A stretch of 64,000 nt of DNA from positions 1,364,001 to 1,428,000 of the forward strand of contig NZ_SHKK01000001.1 of assembly GCF_004217135.1 (NCBI RefSeq). Direction: 5' to 3'. Below the pieces are notes generated by a model. That model was not told the origin of the DNA and did not search any database. It worked only from the letters and a program-made list of their open reading frames with translations. A program made the position numbers and the translations under genes. Every line of letters begins with the position of its first letter. Position 1 is the stretch's first letter. This document shows positions 36,954 through 46,542 of this stretch, in pieces. Source of the DNA: Micromonospora violae. Lineage in GTDB: Bacteria > Actinomycetota > Actinomycetes > Mycobacteriales > Micromonosporaceae.

Positions 36954-37987
36954 CCCCCGCCGACACCACCACCGACCTGAGGACCACGCACATGCTGCTC
37001 GACCCCGGGATGGACCTCACCCTCCGCCCGATGCGTTACCCGCACTTCTTCGACCGGTTCCGGGACGCGATCCGCAACACCTGGACCGTCGAGGAGGTCG
37101 ACCTGCACGCCGACCTCGCCGACCTGGACAAACTGTCGCCGGCCGAACGGCACCTGGTCAGCCGCCTGGTGGCGTTCTTCGCCACCGGCGACACGATCGT
37201 CGCCAACAATCTGGTGCTCAACCTGTACCAGCACGTCAACAGCCCCGAGGGCCGCCTTTACCTGTCCCGGCAGCTGTTCGAGGAGGCCGTGCACGTCCAG
37301 TTCTATCTCAACCTGCTCGACACGTACGTGCCGGACGAGACCGAACGCTTCGAGGCCTTCGCCGCCATCGAGAACATCCCCTCGATCCGTCGCAAGGCCG
37401 AATTCTGCTTCCGCTGGATCGACTCTCTGGGCGACCTGCGGGAGCTGCGGACGCGCGAGGACCGGCGAGCGTTCCTGCTCAACCTGATCTGCTTCGCCGC
37501 CTGCATCGAGGGGTTGTTCTTCTACGGCGCGTTCGCCTACGTCTACTTCCTGCGCTCCCGTGGCCTGCTGCACGGCCTCGCCTCCGGCACCAACTGGGTG
37601 TTCCGCGACGAGTCCATGCACATGGCGTTCGCGTTCGACGTCGTCGACACCGTCCGCGCCGAGGAGCCGGACCTGTTCGACGACGACCTCGCCGACCAGG
37701 TCCGCCAGATGCTCACCGAGGCCGTCGAGTGTGAGGTGCAGTTCGCCGAGGACCTGCTGGGCCAGGGCGTGCCCGGTCTGACCCTGGCCGACATGCGGGA
37801 GTACCTCCAACACGTCGCCGACCGCCGCCTCGCCCAGCTCGGCATCGCGCCGCTCTACGGGTCGAGCAACCCGTTCGGTTTCATGGAGTTGCAGGACGTG
37901 CAGGAGCTGTCCAACTTCTTCGAGCGGCGGGTGTCGGCGTACCAGGTCGGGGTGAGTGGCACCGTCGCCTTCGACGACGATTTCTAG
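36950..37987 (+). CDS. nrdB: Class Ia ribonucleotide reductase, diiron small subunit
   Basis: A 345-aa ferritin-like subunit that holds the diiron-tyrosyl radical. In FEEAVHVQFYLNL the iron ligands Glu and His are followed four residues later by the radical Tyr, as in class Ia enzymes. Further ligands are in AFFATGDTIV, ACIEGLFFYGAF and RDESMHMAFAF. The GTG start overlaps the nrdA stop. A much longer reading in this frame from 35426 is a shadow of nrdA and is rejected. The stop overlaps the convergent MerR-fusion gene by four bases. Confidence 0.95.
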   Translation: MTPADTTTDLRTTHMLLDPGMDLTLRPMRYPHFFDRFRDAIRNTWTVEEVDLHADLADLDKLSPAERHLVSRLVAFFATGDTIVANNLVLNLYQHVNSPEGRLYLSRQLFEEAVHVQFYLNLLDTYVPDETERFEAFAAIENIPSIRRKAEFCFRWIDSLGDLRELRTREDRRAFLLNLICFAACIEGLFFYGAFAYVYFLRSRGLLHGLASGTNWVFRDESMHMAFAFDVVDTVRAEEPDLFDDDLADQVRQMLTEAVECEVQFAEDLLGQGVPGLTLADMREYLQHVADRRLAQLGIAPLYGSSNPFGFMELQDVQELSNFFERRVSAYQVGVSGTVAFDDDF

Positions 37988-38901
37988 GCGGCGGCCGATC
38001 CGGGGGCCTGGCGTCGTTTGGTGAGCCACCGCATCACCTCTAGGGGGTGCGACGCCGGGTCCGGGATCGGGTGGAAGACGTGTTCGACTGCGCCGTCGGC
38101 GACGATCAGGGTCAACCGCTCGTAGAGCGTCATGTCACCCGCGGTGCGGGTCGGCAGACGCAGCGCGTCGGCCAGGGTCAGCCTCGGGTCGGGGATCAGC
38201 GGGTAGGGCAGCCGCAGCCGGTGCGCGAGTTCCCGCTGGTAGCCGGTCGACTGTGCGGACAGGCCGTACACCCGGGCGGCACCGGCCGCGCGCAGTTCCG
38301 CGTGGTGGTCGCGGAACCAGGCGGCCTGTTCCGTGCTGCCGCGCGCACCGTGGATCTCCAACAGGCCGTTGGGCAGGTCGACGCCGGGCCGCCCGGTCAG
38401 TGGGTACACGAAGATGACGGTGCGCCCGGCGCCGAGCGCGCTGAGATCGACCGGACGGCCGTCGGTGCCGTAGAAGGACAGGGGTGGCAGTCGGACGCCG
38501 ACCAACGTGGTGGGGTCGGCGTCCGATTGCGGGTGATTGCCGGGTACGACCCGGGTCGCGGCGGCGTCGAGGCGCGCGTCCAGCGCGTCCCGCTGGGCGG
38601 TCAACTTGCCGATCCGTTCCTGGAGGCTGCCGATGGTGCTGCGGTACGTGGCCACCGCCGCCGCGCACACGTCGGTGTCGTCGGCGCCACCGGCGATCGA
38701 CTCGACGAACGGGCGGGTCTCCTCGACGGTGAGGCCGAGCGCCATCAGCTCGCGGATCTGGGCCACCAGCCGCACCGCGATCGGGTCGTACTCCCGGTAG
38801 CCGTTGCGTAACCGTCGGGGCACGACCAGCCCGGCCGACTCGTAGTACCGCAGTGCCCGGACCGTCGTTCCGGTCCGTCGTGCCAACTCACCCACCCGCA
38901 T
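37984..38901 (-). CDS. MerR regulator fused to a cysteine-free peroxiredoxin-like domain
   Basis: A 305-aa fusion. Residues 1-115 are a MerR regulator: MRVGELARRTGTTVRALRYYESAGLVVPRR, then NGYREYDPIAVRLVAQIRELMALGLTVEE and a dimerisation helix. Residues about 130-300 follow the thioredoxin-like redoxin pattern (FVYPLTGRPGVDLPNG, AAWFRDHHAELRAAGAARVYGLSAQ, LPYPLIPDPRLTLADALRLP). Active relatives carry Cys at GARGCTxQSC; here the text is GARGSTEQAAWF, so both cysteines are gone. The only Cys in the whole protein is in the MerR half (DDTDVCAAA). The redoxin domain is therefore likely a ligand sensor or relic. The predicted promoter makes a leaderless transcript. Confidence 0.85.
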   Translation of the reverse strand: MRVGELARRTGTTVRALRYYESAGLVVPRRLRNGYREYDPIAVRLVAQIRELMALGLTVEETRPFVESIAGGADDTDVCAAAVATYRSTIGSLQERIGKLTAQRDALDARLDAAATRVVPGNHPQSDADPTTLVGVRLPPLSFYGTDGRPVDLSALGAGRTVIFVYPLTGRPGVDLPNGLLEIHGARGSTEQAAWFRDHHAELRAAGAARVYGLSAQSTGYQRELAHRLRLPYPLIPDPRLTLADALRLPTRTAGDMTLYERLTLIVADGAVEHVFHPIPDPASHPLEVMRWLTKRRQAPGSAAA

Positions 38902-38908
38902 CCCGCGA

Positions 38909-40285
<1,377 letters not shown>

Positions 40286-40341
40286 CGGCGCGGTCGGTTG
40301 ACCGGCGTCGAGCCTCGGGCCCGCGGGAAAGGACAGTGCTG

Positions 40342-40437
40342 ATGGCCGACCTGGGCGGCGTTCGACGCCGCACGACTGAAAGCGCCGGCCATCACCTGAC
40401 GGAGTCCTACGGGCGACGGTGCGGCGGCTCCCGCTAG
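40342..40437 (+). CDS. Possible 31-aa small protein
   Basis: An ATG at 40342 preceded by GGGAAAGGACAG opens a 31-codon frame (MADLGGVRRRTTESAGHHL...) ending in TAG. Half is polar or basic, with no recognised domain. The stop overlaps the convergent zinc-finger gene stop. The ribosome site is the main support; it may be noise. Confidence 0.25.
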   Translation: MADLGGVRRRTTESAGHHLTESYGRRCGGSR

Positions 40438-40787
40438 CGTCGGCTGGCGCAGGCCACACACGTACGCGCTGACGGGCGGGCGACGAGACGCTCGGCGGGG
40501 ATGGGGCGATGGCACCCTTCGCACACGCCGTAGCTGCCGTCGTCCACCCGTCGCAGCGCGACGTCCAGCTCGGCCAGGCGTCGGCGGGTGGCGTCGAGGA
40601 CGGCGGTGAGCTGTGCGCGTTCGAAGGCGATGGTGCTGCCCTCGGGGTCGTGTTCGTCGTCGGCGTTGGACGACCGGGACGCCTCGAAGAGGCCGCGCAG
40701 GTCGTTCTCCAGTGCAGTGGCCTGCGCCTCGGTCTGCTCGCGCAGCCGTAGCAGCTCCCGGCGGACCGGGCTCGCGTACCTGTCCAT
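40434..40787 (-). CDS. DksA/TraR-type C4 zinc-finger protein
   Basis: A 117-aa protein with an N-terminal coiled-coil rich in Arg/Glu (LREQTEAQATALENDLRGL) and a C-terminal C4 zinc finger CEGC-x17-CVAC including the family signature YGVCEGCHRPIPAERL. DksA/TraR proteins bind RNA polymerase through the secondary channel and tune transcription, often with ppGpp. The ATG at 40787 follows GGAGCGG; two in-frame ATGs further upstream could add up to 24 residues. It is divergent from the TetR gene, and operator half 40837-40856 lies between them. Confidence 0.88.
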   Translation of the reverse strand: MDRYASPVRRELLRLREQTEAQATALENDLRGLFEASRSSNADDEHDPEGSTIAFERAQLTAVLDATRRRLAELDVALRRVDDGSYGVCEGCHRPIPAERLVARPSARTCVACASRR

Positions 40788-40836
40788 GACCGCTCCACGG
40801 TACTGGGCCATGACCGTGGTCACATCCCTTGGCATT

Positions 40837-40856
40837 CCGAGACGACTGGTCATATT
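40837..40856. promoter_or_regulatory. TetR operator, site 1 (autoregulatory)
   Basis: The block ATTCCGAGACGACTGGTCAT is nearly identical to the block at 41543-41562. Its core ACGACTGGTCAT (40842-40853) is a near-palindrome. It lies about 50 bp before the TetR ATG. Confidence 0.65.
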
Positions 40857-40904
40857 GTTCTGGGTGTCAGTCAGCCGCAGCCCGACCGGAAGGAGCGCCA
40901 AGCC

Positions 40905-41495
40905 ATGGCACGATCGAAGTCGCCGGCCTCCGCCGGGACCAGGCAGCGGTTGTCCGACGCCGCGTTGGACCTGTTCCACCTGCGCGGCTACAACGGGACG
41001 AGCGTGCAGGACATCGTCGCTGCCGCCGGGGCCCCCAAGGGCACCTTCTACAACCACTTCGGCAGCAAGGAGGATCTCGCCCTCGACTCGGTGGCGAGAT
41101 ATTCCGAGGCGATGGGGCTGGAGATGCTCGACGGCAGGCAGGGTGGCACCGCGCGCGAGCGGATCATCGCGCACCTGCGCTACATCACCGGCCTCGCCGA
41201 CACCATGGGTGACCGTGGTTGCCTGCTCGGCAACTTCGCCAGCGAGATTCCGGCACACAGTGACGTCCTGCGAGCTGCCGTCGACGCCAGCTTCGGCCGA
41301 TGGGTCGCGACTCTCGGCGACGCCATCGAGCAGGCACGTGCGGCCGGTGAGCTACAGGGCGACGAACCCGCCAGGAGCCTCGCCGGTTTCATCGTCTCCA
41401 GCTACGAGGGGGCGGCGGCGCGGGCGAAGGCATCCGGTGACCCGGCCGCCCTGCGGGAGTTCTTCGACATCACCACCACCCGGATCCTCACCTGA
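40905..41495 (+). CDS. TetR-family regulator
   Basis: A 196-aa repressor. The N-terminal HTH is RLSDAALDLFHLRGYNGTSVQDIVAAAGAPKGTFYNHFGSKEDL. The C-terminal domain has the RGCLLGNFASEIPAHSDVLR pattern of the YcdC/NemR-like (TetR_C_16-type) subgroup that senses electrophiles; the Cys in RGCLLGN is the usual reactive site in that subgroup, an inference here. It begins at an ATG with GGAAGGAG upstream. A matching operator precedes both this gene and the DUF1330 gene that follows, so it most likely controls itself and that gene. Confidence 0.92.
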   Translation: MARSKSPASAGTRQRLSDAALDLFHLRGYNGTSVQDIVAAAGAPKGTFYNHFGSKEDLALDSVARYSEAMGLEMLDGRQGGTARERIIAHLRYITGLADTMGDRGCLLGNFASEIPAHSDVLRAAVDASFGRWVATLGDAIEQARAAGELQGDEPARSLAGFIVSSYEGAAARAKASGDPAALREFFDITTTRILT

Positions 41496-41542
41496 TCCGT
41501 TACTGATGATGCGGGCCAATCCCGCTGTCCCGGCGCGTATCC

Positions 41543-41562
41543 ATTCCAAGACGACCGGTCGT
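41543..41562. promoter_or_regulatory. TetR operator, site 2 (DUF1330 promoter)
   Basis: ACGACCGGTCGT (41551-41562) is a perfect 12-bp palindrome inside the block ATTCCAAGACGACCGGTCGT, which matches site 1 at 40837-40856 in 17 of 20 positions. It lies about 45 bp upstream of the DUF1330 start. Confidence 0.75.
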
Positions 41563-41606
41563 ACGCCTTCGATCGGACCACCCACACCCGCACTGAGGAG
41601 AAAACC

Positions 41607-41957
41607 ATGAGCACCTACCTGATCAACCACCTGCGCATCCCGGGCGGGGTGCCGACCGAGGAGTCCCTGCGCTACCTGGAGCAGGTGCAGGCCACCACCG
41701 AGGCGTACGGCGCCAAGTGGCTCGTCATCGACGCCGAGGTGGAGGTCCTGGAGGGCAGCTGGCCCGGCTCGGTCGTGCTGATCGAGTTCCCGGACGCGGC
41801 GACCGCGAAGACCTGGTACAACTCGCCCGAGTACCAGGCGATCCTGTCGCTGCGCACCGCACACACCATCAACGACCTGATCCTGGTGGACTCCGTCGGC
41901 CCGGACTTCACGGTGGCCGGCTACGCGCAGAAGATCAGGACCCTGCTCGGCCAGTGA
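41607..41957 (+). CDS. DUF1330 family protein
   Basis: A 116-aa protein of the dimeric alpha-beta barrel (DUF1330) family. STYLINHLRIPGGVPTEESL, the central SVVLIEFPDAATAKTWYNSPEYQAI and LRTAHTINDLILVD are the family signature. Members are related in fold to ABM monooxygenases; the biochemical role is not established. The ATG follows GAGGAGAAAACC. It is the apparent target of the upstream TetR regulator through the shared operator, and is closed by a strong terminator, giving a compact two-gene regulon. Confidence 0.92.
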   Translation: MSTYLINHLRIPGGVPTEESLRYLEQVQATTEAYGAKWLVIDAEVEVLEGSWPGSVVLIEFPDAATAKTWYNSPEYQAILSLRTAHTINDLILVDSVGPDFTVAGYAQKIRTLLGQ

Positions 41958-41983
41958 CCACCGGCTGCTGACCTGTGGGACCT

Positions 41984-42019
41984 CGACCCCCGCGCACGAC
42001 CCGCCGTGCGCGGGGGTCG
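41984..42019. terminator. Bidirectional hairpin terminator
   Basis: Perfect 15-bp stem: CGACCCCCGCGCACG (41984-41998) pairs with 42005-42019 around a 6-nt loop. It lies between the convergent DUF1330 and diiron-protein genes and can serve both. Confidence 0.85.
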
Positions 42020-42020
42020 C

Positions 42021-43232
42021 CTACATGAAGTTGCGGGTGTGCAGGGCGGAGAGCGCCGCCGCCTCGTCGGGCCGGAAGCCCAGGCGGACGAGTCGGCGCT
42101 GACGGCCCTGATCCATCGCGTCCTGCAGAGCCCGCACCCGGTCAAAGCCGGTGGACACGTCGTCCGGCCGCCAACCACCCGCCGCGAGCACCACCAGGGC
42201 GTCGAAGACGTCCGCGTTGAGGCCGGCGGTGTCGATCAGCGCGTCGTGACGGCGGTGGATGGCGGCCCGCAGCCGGTCGCGCAGCAGCGGATCCACCTGC
42301 GCCTGATGCTCCAGGTGCGCCATGCCGAACACCACGTGCCGGCGCTCGTCCTGCATGGCGAGCCAACAGATCCGCCGCGTCACCGGATCCGGGGCGAACT
42401 GGTGCAGGAACGAGAGCAGGTCGACGAAGCTCCCCTCGCCGAGCACGGAGAGCAGGAACGACGCCAACGCGAAGTCGGACTCCGCGACGAGCGTGAACAG
42501 CGACTGCCGGCCGCCCGCCGATGACGTGCCCAACTCGGCGCCGCGCAGCAGCGCCCGCCGGCTGAAGACCTCCATGTGCCGGGCCTCGTCGGCCATCTGC
42601 ACCGCGAGCAGCTGCACCACCTCCCGGAAGTGCGGATGGATGCGCCCCACGAACCGGGCCGGTACGACGAGGGCGGCCTGCTCGTTCTCAACCAGGTAGG
42701 TCATCACCTGCACCACCGCGGCCTCGACGTCGGCCGGCAGCGCGAACGGGTCGTCCCACGGCACCGCGGTCTGCGGATCCCACTGTCGGGCGGCCGCCTG
42801 GGCGTACAGGTGGGGGGCGATGTCGGCCCAGACCAGATCGCGGTCGTCCAGGTCGAACCGCGCCTCGGGACCGCCGGTTTCGAGGAGCGCGCCGCGGGCG
42901 CCGAGCCCCCACCGCGCCGGCGGACGCCTGGTGAGCGCCGACGGCTGCGCCGGGCCGGCCCGCTCCGCGCCGTGCCAGCGGTCGTCGTCCGCCGAGCCCC
43001 GGACCACCACCGCGACGAGGTCGCTCCGGTCGTCCCGATCCGGCCATTCGACCCGATGGCCCCGGCCCCGACACCAGGCGGGCAGGTGTACGCGCAGCGC
43101 CGGGTCGCGGCCGGACACCGCCAACCGACCGCCGGGCGGCAGCCCGGCCAGGGCGCGTTGCACGAGCAGGTGCGCGCCCTGCCCGAAACCCAGGTCAGCG
43201 AGGTGTACCTCGGCGACCGGTGTCGCGCTCAC
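42021..43232 (-). CDS. Ferritin-like diiron protein with TusA/SirA-like N-terminus
   Basis: A 403-aa protein. Residues 1-60 (EVHLADLGFGQGAHLLVQRALAGLPPGGRLAVSGRD...) resemble the SirA/TusA fold but lack its CPxP cysteine. From about residue 130 a ferritin-like four-helix bundle follows. It has a full set of probable diiron ligands: E in VENEQAAL, ExxH in DEARHMEVF, E in VLGEGSFVD and ExxH in DERRHVVF. This predicts an O2-activating oxygenase or oxidase. The GTG at 43232 overlaps the stop of the PBP-fold gene (GTGA). It is the last gene of a three-gene coupled operon with an acyl-CoA-dehydrogenase-like flavoprotein. Confidence 0.8.
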   Translation of the reverse strand: MSATPVAEVHLADLGFGQGAHLLVQRALAGLPPGGRLAVSGRDPALRVHLPAWCRGRGHRVEWPDRDDRSDLVAVVVRGSADDDRWHGAERAGPAQPSALTRRPPARWGLGARGALLETGGPEARFDLDDRDLVWADIAPHLYAQAAARQWDPQTAVPWDDPFALPADVEAAVVQVMTYLVENEQAALVVPARFVGRIHPHFREVVQLLAVQMADEARHMEVFSRRALLRGAELGTSSAGGRQSLFTLVAESDFALASFLLSVLGEGSFVDLLSFLHQFAPDPVTRRICWLAMQDERRHVVFGMAHLEHQAQVDPLLRDRLRAAIHRRHDALIDTAGLNADVFDALVVLAAGGWRPDDVSTGFDRVRALQDAMDQGRQRRLVRLGFRPDEAAALSALHTRNFM

Positions 43233-44074
43233 GGCCGGTAGTCCGTGGCCGTCACCCGCCCGTCGGGGGAGTAGAAGCCGCTGGCGTCGACCGCCTCGGC
43301 GAGGGCCGCGTAGCCCGTGGTGCGGCCCTCCCGCCAGGCCGTCAGCCCCTCCAGGTCGAGCAGCGGACGCACCTGCGGATCGGCGTACGACATGCCGAGC
43401 AGCAGCGTGCCGAAGAGCCGGACCCCGTCGGACTCCGGCGCGCGGACCGTCATGTTGCAGTGGTCGTAGCGTGCGGTCTGCGCCACGATCCGGGTGCCCT
43501 CGGGCGGTAAGGTGCCCTCCCGTACGAACGCCAGATGGTTGGCGTCGATCATGCAGGCCGCGTCGACCTCGCCGGCCACCAGGGCGCGGGCCGCGTCGCG
43601 TTCGCCGCCGATGTGGTCGCCGTGCAGGCCGACGCCCACGTCGAAGCGGCGTACGTCGACAGTGACCCCGGCTGCCGCGAGGTGGCCCAGCGGAATGAGC
43701 GTCGCCTGTGGACTGTCGATCGCCCCGACGGCGACCGCCCGGCCGTTGAGGTCCGCGAGCTGCCGCACCGGCGAGTCCGCGCGAACCACCACGATCGAGG
43801 TGAGGTCCTGGTCGGTGTCGCGCATCGTGAGCGCGCGTACGGTCGTGCCGTTGGCGGCCGCCAGTCGTTCGGCCCGCAGCCAGGCCAGGGGCGAGTTCCA
43901 GGCCGCGTCGATCCGCCCGGCGACGAGGTCCTCGACCTGTCGCTCGTAGTGCGAGTAGAGGACGAAGTCGAAATCCAGGCCCCGGCCGCGCAACCAGGCG
44001 CGGAAGCCCTCCCAGATGGTCACCACCTTCGGGTCGTACGCCACCGCGCCCAGCAGAACGGTTGGCGCGGGCAT
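43229..44074 (-). CDS. PhnD/PBP-fold protein without signal peptide
   Basis: A 281-aa protein with the type II periplasmic-binding fold of the PhnD/SsuA group: WEGFRAWLRGRGLDFDFVLYSHYERQVEDLVAGRIDAAWNSPLAW, the linker RALTMRDTDQDLTSIVVVRADSPV, then GRAVAVGAIDSPQATLIPL and VAGEVDAACMIDANHLAF. It begins MPAPTVLLGAVAYDPK with no signal peptide or lipobox, so it is probably cytoplasmic. Cytoplasmic PBP-fold proteins can be enzymes (as in menaquinone MqnA/D or thiamine Thi5). The ATG overlaps the flavoprotein stop (TGATG). No permease or ATPase partner is nearby, which argues against a transporter role. Confidence 0.8.
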   Translation of the reverse strand: MPAPTVLLGAVAYDPKVVTIWEGFRAWLRGRGLDFDFVLYSHYERQVEDLVAGRIDAAWNSPLAWLRAERLAAANGTTVRALTMRDTDQDLTSIVVVRADSPVRQLADLNGRAVAVGAIDSPQATLIPLGHLAAAGVTVDVRRFDVGVGLHGDHIGGERDAARALVAGEVDAACMIDANHLAFVREGTLPPEGTRIVAQTARYDHCNMTVRAPESDGVRLFGTLLLGMSYADPQVRPLLDLEGLTAWREGRTTGYAALAEAVDASGFYSPDGRVTATDYRP

Positions 44075-45249
44075 CAGCGGTTGGCCTCGTCGAGCAGTGG
44101 CAGCCCGGTGGCGACACGACCGACGAAGTCGTGCAGCGCGTCGGTGGTCGGTGCCATCACCCGAGCCGCGCGGGCGTCCCGGAAACGGCGCTCAAGGCCC
44201 AACTCCTTGCGGAAGGCGCTGCCGCCGCAGAGCTGCATCGCGCCGTCGGTCACCTCGGCGACCGTTTCGCCGGCGAGCGCCTTGACCTGGAGCACCCGCA
44301 GCATCGCGTCGTCGCGGCCGGTCTCCAGGGCGGTGAGCGTGTCGCCCAGGAAGGCGCGCAGCGCGTCGGTGCGGATCATCAGTCGGGCGAGGTCGCGTCG
44401 GGTGACGGGCGCGTCGCGCAGGGCGGCACCGGTGTGCGTGAGCGTTGTTCTGGTCAGATGTCGGCCGGCCTCGGTCACCGCACTGTCGGCGAGGCCGAGG
44501 CAGAAGGCGGCGTTGAGCACCAGGAACCAGGGCAGGACCGCGCCGAGCGCGGTGTCGAGCCCGGCGCCGTCGGCCGCCATCATCGCCGCCGCCGGAACCC
44601 GGAGCCCGTCGGCGGTCATCGGCCGAGAGCCGTTGCCGCGCAGGCCCAGGCCGTCGAAGTCGCCGGTCACGCTCAGGCCAGGGCTGCCGGCCGGCACGAG
44701 CCACAGCGTCATCGGGCCGGCCTCGCGGGTCAGCGGAAGACTCGACCAGACGTAGCTGTCGGCCTCGCCGGCCGAGGTGACCCAGCTCTTACGGGCCTCC
44801 AGGAGGACCGTGTCGTCGGCGGCGGCGGCGGCGCTCGCGGTGCCGGTCGGCGACCAGAAGTGGCTGCGCGAGCCGTACTCGGAGAACGCCAGCGTGGTGA
44901 GGTGATCGCCGGCGGCGATGGCCGCGCGGACGTCGCGCGGGCCGTGCGCCTCGATGACCGCGGTCGCCGCGTAGTGCATGAGCACCACCATCGCGGTGGA
45001 CCCGCACTCGGCGGCCAGCCGTTCGATGACCCCGGCGACCGTCCGCATGCCGTGGCCGCCGCCACCGACCTCGGTCGAGGAGGCCAGGCCGAGCAGGCCG
45101 GCGGCGGCGAGAGCGTCGACACCCGGGCGAGGGAAGGCCCCATCCCGGTCGACGATTGGCGCCTGCGGGCGGATCACATCGTCGATCACCGGGTCGAGCA
45201 GGTTGGCGGGTTCGGCGGCGGTCTGGGCATTGTCGACAGTGGCCGTCAT
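44074..45249 (-). CDS. Acyl-CoA-dehydrogenase-like flavoprotein
   Basis: A 391-aa flavoprotein of the acyl-CoA dehydrogenase fold. Seen are the N-terminal helical domain (LAAAGLLGLASSTEVGGGGHGMRTV), the beta domain (LAFSEYGSRSHFWSPTGTASA, KSWVTSAGEADSYVWSS, GLGLRGNGSRPM) and the C-terminal four-helix bundle (VTDGAMQLCGGSAFRKELGLERRFRDARAARVMAPTTD). The usual active-site Glu at the GYG/EGA position is not evident, so it may be a DszC/SfnB-like flavin monooxygenase or an oxidase and not a beta-oxidation enzyme. It is the first gene of the coupled cassette with the PBP-fold and diiron proteins, an arrangement with no function I recognise. Confidence 0.85.
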   Translation of the reverse strand: MTATVDNAQTAAEPANLLDPVIDDVIRPQAPIVDRDGAFPRPGVDALAAAGLLGLASSTEVGGGGHGMRTVAGVIERLAAECGSTAMVVLMHYAATAVIEAHGPRDVRAAIAAGDHLTTLAFSEYGSRSHFWSPTGTASAAAAADDTVLLEARKSWVTSAGEADSYVWSSLPLTREAGPMTLWLVPAGSPGLSVTGDFDGLGLRGNGSRPMTADGLRVPAAAMMAADGAGLDTALGAVLPWFLVLNAAFCLGLADSAVTEAGRHLTRTTLTHTGAALRDAPVTRRDLARLMIRTDALRAFLGDTLTALETGRDDAMLRVLQVKALAGETVAEVTDGAMQLCGGSAFRKELGLERRFRDARAARVMAPTTDALHDFVGRVATGLPLLDEANR

Positions 45250-45326
45250 GCCGGTACCCCCTCAGAAGGGCCGTTGGGACCGCCGTCGACACTATCCGAA
45301 CGGGAGGACGCAGCGCGAGCGTCGGA

Positions 45327-46265
45327 TTACCGTCTGACGCGGGCGTTGTCCCGATGAGGTCGACCGGACCCGTCGTCCCGGTCGATGCGCAGTTCCCGTT
45401 CCAACTCGGTGATGACCGCCCGCAGGTCGTCCAGCCGTTGGGTCAGCGCGATGCGGTCCACCTCGTCCGGTACGCCGTCGCCGTCCTCGTCGTACCCGGG
45501 AGCCAGCCGCTCGGTCATCTCCAACCGGCGGGCCTCCTCCATGGAGTTCACGATGACCGCGATGAGGATGTTGAGCAGCAGGTTGACGGTGATGACCACA
45601 TAGCTGACGTAGTAGAGCAGCGTCCATGGTGAGATCGCCAAGCCCTGCTCGATGAGGTCCGGCAGCGTCTCCAGCGACAACAGCACGAACAGCGTCAGCA
45701 GTGATCGCCCGATGTCGCCGTACTCCTCGGGATACCTGTTGCCGAAGATCAGCCAGCCGGCCATGCCGTACACGTAGAGCGTCACCACGGCCAGGGCGAG
45801 GAACCCGGTGACGCCCGGCAGGCTGCGCCACAGCGCGGAGACGATGGTCCGCAGACCTGGCGAGAACCGCACCAGGCGGACCATCCGGGCGACCCGTACG
45901 ACCCGCAGCAGGGCCGGGTCGCCGTGCAGGCCCGGGATGAAGATCGCCGCGATCACCACGAAGTCGAAGACGTTCCAGCCGTGCCGGAAGAAGTCCTGTG
46001 GGCGCTTGCCGTACGCCGTCAGCCGGACGGCGATCTCGACGACGAAGACGGCCCGGAAGAGCAGCTCCAGCGCGTGCAGCGCGGTGCCCGCCGGGCTCAG
46101 GTCGTCGTACGTCTCCAGGCCGAGCACGATGCCGTTGGCGAGGATGACCACCACGATGGCGATCTCGAAGGGGCGCGACCGGGCGAGTCGGTCGCAACGG
46201 TCGATCCAGCCCGAGCGGTGCCGCGGTGGCGCACCCCGCGGGGCGGGCACTGGTGCGTCACTCAC
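45327..46265 (-). CDS. Voltage-gated cation channel (single-domain, BacNav/Kv-like)
   Basis: A 312-aa single-domain six-helix ion channel. S1 is FEIAIVVVILANGIVLGLETY. S4 is LLRVVRVARMVRLVRF with five arginines at every third position, a textbook voltage sensor. The pore is FVLLSLETLPDLIEQG, where LSLET resembles the TLESW filter of bacterial sodium channels: the Glu is kept and Trp replaced by Leu. After S6 (NLLLNILIAVIVNSMEEA) come YDEDGDGVPDEVD, a calcium-loop-like acidic motif, and a C-terminal coiled coil (LTQRLDDLRAVITELERELR) that would tetramerise it. It is transcribed alone. Confidence 0.9.
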   Translation of the reverse strand: MSDAPVPAPRGAPPRHRSGWIDRCDRLARSRPFEIAIVVVILANGIVLGLETYDDLSPAGTALHALELLFRAVFVVEIAVRLTAYGKRPQDFFRHGWNVFDFVVIAAIFIPGLHGDPALLRVVRVARMVRLVRFSPGLRTIVSALWRSLPGVTGFLALAVVTLYVYGMAGWLIFGNRYPEEYGDIGRSLLTLFVLLSLETLPDLIEQGLAISPWTLLYYVSYVVITVNLLLNILIAVIVNSMEEARRLEMTERLAPGYDEDGDGVPDEVDRIALTQRLDDLRAVITELERELRIDRDDGSGRPHRDNARVRR

Positions 46266-46542
46266 CAGTCGGCCGGCCCGATCAGGCGCGCCGCGGCGGG
46301 GGTCGACCTTCGACGGTCGTCCGGGCGGTGCGGGCGCTCTGGCGGCATGCCCGTCAGCCTAATCAGGCGCCATGGCGGTGGCGCGATCCCTCCCGCCCGC
46401 ACGGGCGGGGCAGCCCACCTCCGAGCGCCGTATCAGATATCCGACATCGTGCTGGCGTCGCTGATGTGAGTCTTTCGATGGAGGCTCGAACTGATCGGCT
46501 GGCAGTCGCGGTGTGCCGCCGGAGCGGAGCCGGGGGGTGAGG

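Noticed and set aside
43233..44117. Extension of the diiron protein to 698 aa
   Set aside because: The extra residues are a shadow of the PBP-fold gene; the GTGA overlap at 43229-43232 marks the true start.
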